Shown here one piece after another: positions 62,887 to 64,000 of a stretch of 64,000 bases of DNA (its first letter is position 1; the number at the start of each line of letters is the position of its first letter). Under the pieces are notes generated by a model. The model was given only the letters and a program-made list of their open reading frames with translations. It was not told the origin of the DNA and did no database searches. A program made the translations under genes and the position numbers. Source of the DNA: Sphaerospermopsis torques-reginae ITEP-024 (GTDB lineage Bacteria; Cyanobacteriota; Cyanobacteriia; Cyanobacteriales; Nostocaceae); assembly GCF_019598945.1 (NCBI RefSeq), contig NZ_CP080598.1, positions 4,774,001-4,838,000 of the forward strand, read 5' to 3'.

Positions 62887-64000
62887 TTATATGCTGATGC
62901 TGTTGATAACAAGGCGGGGTTGGAGATATTCATAATTTACTAAGCGTCCCTTGTTGTGCAACTCAATTTTTCTCTGCACTACATTCAAATCTTGCTGGAA
63001 TTGCTTGATTACATCGTCAGCATTTGGGTCTGTAAATTCTTCGTCTTCATAATATCCCAATCTGTCATAACGATAGTCTGAGAGGATGAATAAAGTTGAT
63101 AATTGGGTACTTGTTGGTTTCGCTGGTGGTAAAAAATCTATCAGTTCTTGGCGGCTGGAAATGCCTTCTTTTTTAATTGGTTGATAGGCGGCTAGGGGCA
63201 TATTGGGAATGAAAGCCATATATTCATATTGCGGGAAATTAATAGCAGAATGTAGGGGTCCACAAATGTAGATGATAGTCGTAACAATCTTAACTAATTG
63301 TTCCAAAGTATCAATGCGATCGCTCATACCTTTGACCCGACCACCATCTTGAGCAACTAATTCCCGCGCCCAAGCTTGCAGTTCTGCATCACCTTGCAAG
63401 TCTTCGGAAGTCTTGTAATAAAGCTCCAAATAGTTAAACACAAATTTGTTAATTACTTCCCACAATAACAGCCCATCATCCCGATAAGGATAGTGTGGCA
63501 AGTTTTCTACATCATCCACACCTCGATTTTTCAGTTCTGTAGGTAGAGCAAACTGATCCAAACTCCAATCTTTATAAGCATCAACAACAATTTGTAGTGA
63601 CTCTTGCAGAGTTCCTCCTAACAATTCATCCACAGGACCGCCTCTATTAACTAAACGTTGGCGACCCAAATCATTGTTAGCTAACATAAACCGAAAATGC
63701 GGTTTTAAAAGTATTCTTAAAGGATGGTTTTCTGCTAGTTGACGGGGGGTGACAACTGCAAAGGGTTCCATGACAAAATGAGTCCGGCATAAATGGCTGT
63801 TCATTTCATGATGATTAGCATCAGCAATTTGAACGCAGCACTTAGCATAAGACCAGATAGAAGGGTCATCAAAAGATGTGATTAATGGGCTTGCTTTACC
63901 TTCTTTTGGATTAATTTGGATCGCTACAGGTACGAGTTGACCACGATCTTTAAAGCCTAAACTACGCCAACAGAAAAAGGCTACTGGCGCTGGTAGATAC
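62887..64000 (-). CDS. Lipoxygenase, C-terminal part (5' end beyond the window)
   Basis: The frame stays open to the right edge: from 64000 it reads LPAPVAFFCWRSLGFKDRG, then the iron-site region SYAKCCVQIADANHHEMNSH and LCRTHFVMEPFAV, so the ATG at 63804 is internal. At least 370 residues are present. Iron ligands: His in HHEMNSHLCRTH, a His in GPLHSAINFPQY and the C-terminal Ile (NSISI). Lipoxygenases insert O2 into polyunsaturated fatty acids to give hydroperoxides. The N-terminal part is missing from the window, so any fusion (PLAT, catalase or allene oxide synthase-like) cannot be judged. The stop lies 147 bp from cobL, convergent. Confidence 0.93.
   Translation of the reverse strand, partial: YLPAPVAFFCWRSLGFKDRGQLVPVAIQINPKEGKASPLITSFDDPSIWSYAKCCVQIADANHHEMNSHLCRTHFVMEPFAVVTPRQLAENHPLRILLKPHFRFMLANNDLGRQRLVNRGGPVDELLGGTLQESLQIVVDAYKDWSLDQFALPTELKNRGVDDVENLPHYPYRDDGLLLWEVINKFVFNYLELYYKTSEDLQGDAELQAWARELVAQDGGRVKGMSDRIDTLEQLVKIVTTIIYICGPLHSAINFPQYEYMAFIPNMPLAAYQPIKKEGISSRQELIDFLPPAKPTSTQLSTLFILSDYRYDRLGYYEDEEFTDPNADDVIKQFQQDLNVVQRKIELHNKGRLVNYEYLQPRLVINSISI

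Noticed and set aside
63802-63804. ATG taken as the lipoxygenase start
   Set aside because: The frame remains open and conserved (iron-site HH motif region) up to the window edge, so this Met is internal.

Overview
The window looks like chromosomal DNA of a filamentous, probably heterocyst-forming cyanobacterium (order Nostocales). Evidence: many HIP1 octamers (GCGATCGC), an AT-rich base composition, dense short tandem repeats of the types gtcagga, ggaacag and caattat between genes, and cyanobacterial markers: the carboxysome shell protein CcmP, CBS-CP12 proteins, a PlsY-like/PEP-synthase fusion, a 4-Cys serine/threonine kinase, a lipoxygenase and a cobalamin operon. No rRNA, tRNA, CRISPR array or intact transposase gene was seen; mobile DNA is limited to MITE-like elements, palindromic repeats and remnants.

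Layout. 0-9 kb: a short NB-ARC ATPase, a DUF1565/SLH envelope protein, murF, then a P-loop ATPase next to a TPR protein with a degenerate NTPase-like N-terminus; the TPR gene is bracketed by two related MITEs. 9-19 kb: a 45-residue membrane protein, an HDAC-like deacetylase, gyrA-lnt, a lone potC, a glycosyltransferase and a class V aminotransferase. 19.8-22.4 kb: adenylate kinase, thioredoxin and two tandem CBS proteins that carry complementary halves of CP12. 24-30 kb: a Rieske oxygenase and a copper-handling cluster (DUF305, HMA chaperone, CopA, small His-rich membrane protein) behind a textbook MerR-type promoter, while the adjacent merR-type gene is frameshifted by a perfect 34-bp tandem duplication. 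30-36 kb: pentapeptide protein, CcmP, RluA-type pseudouridine synthase, protein kinase. 36-47.6 kb: methyltransferase-like protein, an orphan two-gene pair, then a stress-flavoured set (divergent MetK, P2-type ATPase with DUF5132 partner, PNPOx-like protein, S30AE/cold-shock fusion, phospholipase D, metallophosphoesterase). 47.7-53 kb: cobalamin riboswitch followed by cobG-cobH-cobI and a CbiG-CobJ fusion; cobL lies apart at 61.5 kb. 54-64 kb: secreted Cys protein, pentapeptide protein, SGNH hydrolase pseudogene, small membrane protein, PlsY/PEP-synthase fusion, cyanase, cobL and a lipoxygenase that runs off the right edge.

Strongest points for a second look: (1) the adk - trx - CBS/CP12-C - CBS/CP12-N cluster, which reads like an energy-charge and redox input module for the Calvin cycle; (2) the ATPase plus degenerate-NTPase/TPR pair with a nearly identical repeat array, a candidate conflict or signalling system; (3) a merR gene switched off by a duplication that could revert precisely, next to an intact MerR operator; (4) mobile repeat families caught in the act: an empty and a filled insertion site for one MITE in the same window, and repeat DNA lodged in frame in lnt, rluA and pld, in the variable arm of the cobalamin riboswitch, and in an SGNH gene that it helps to kill.
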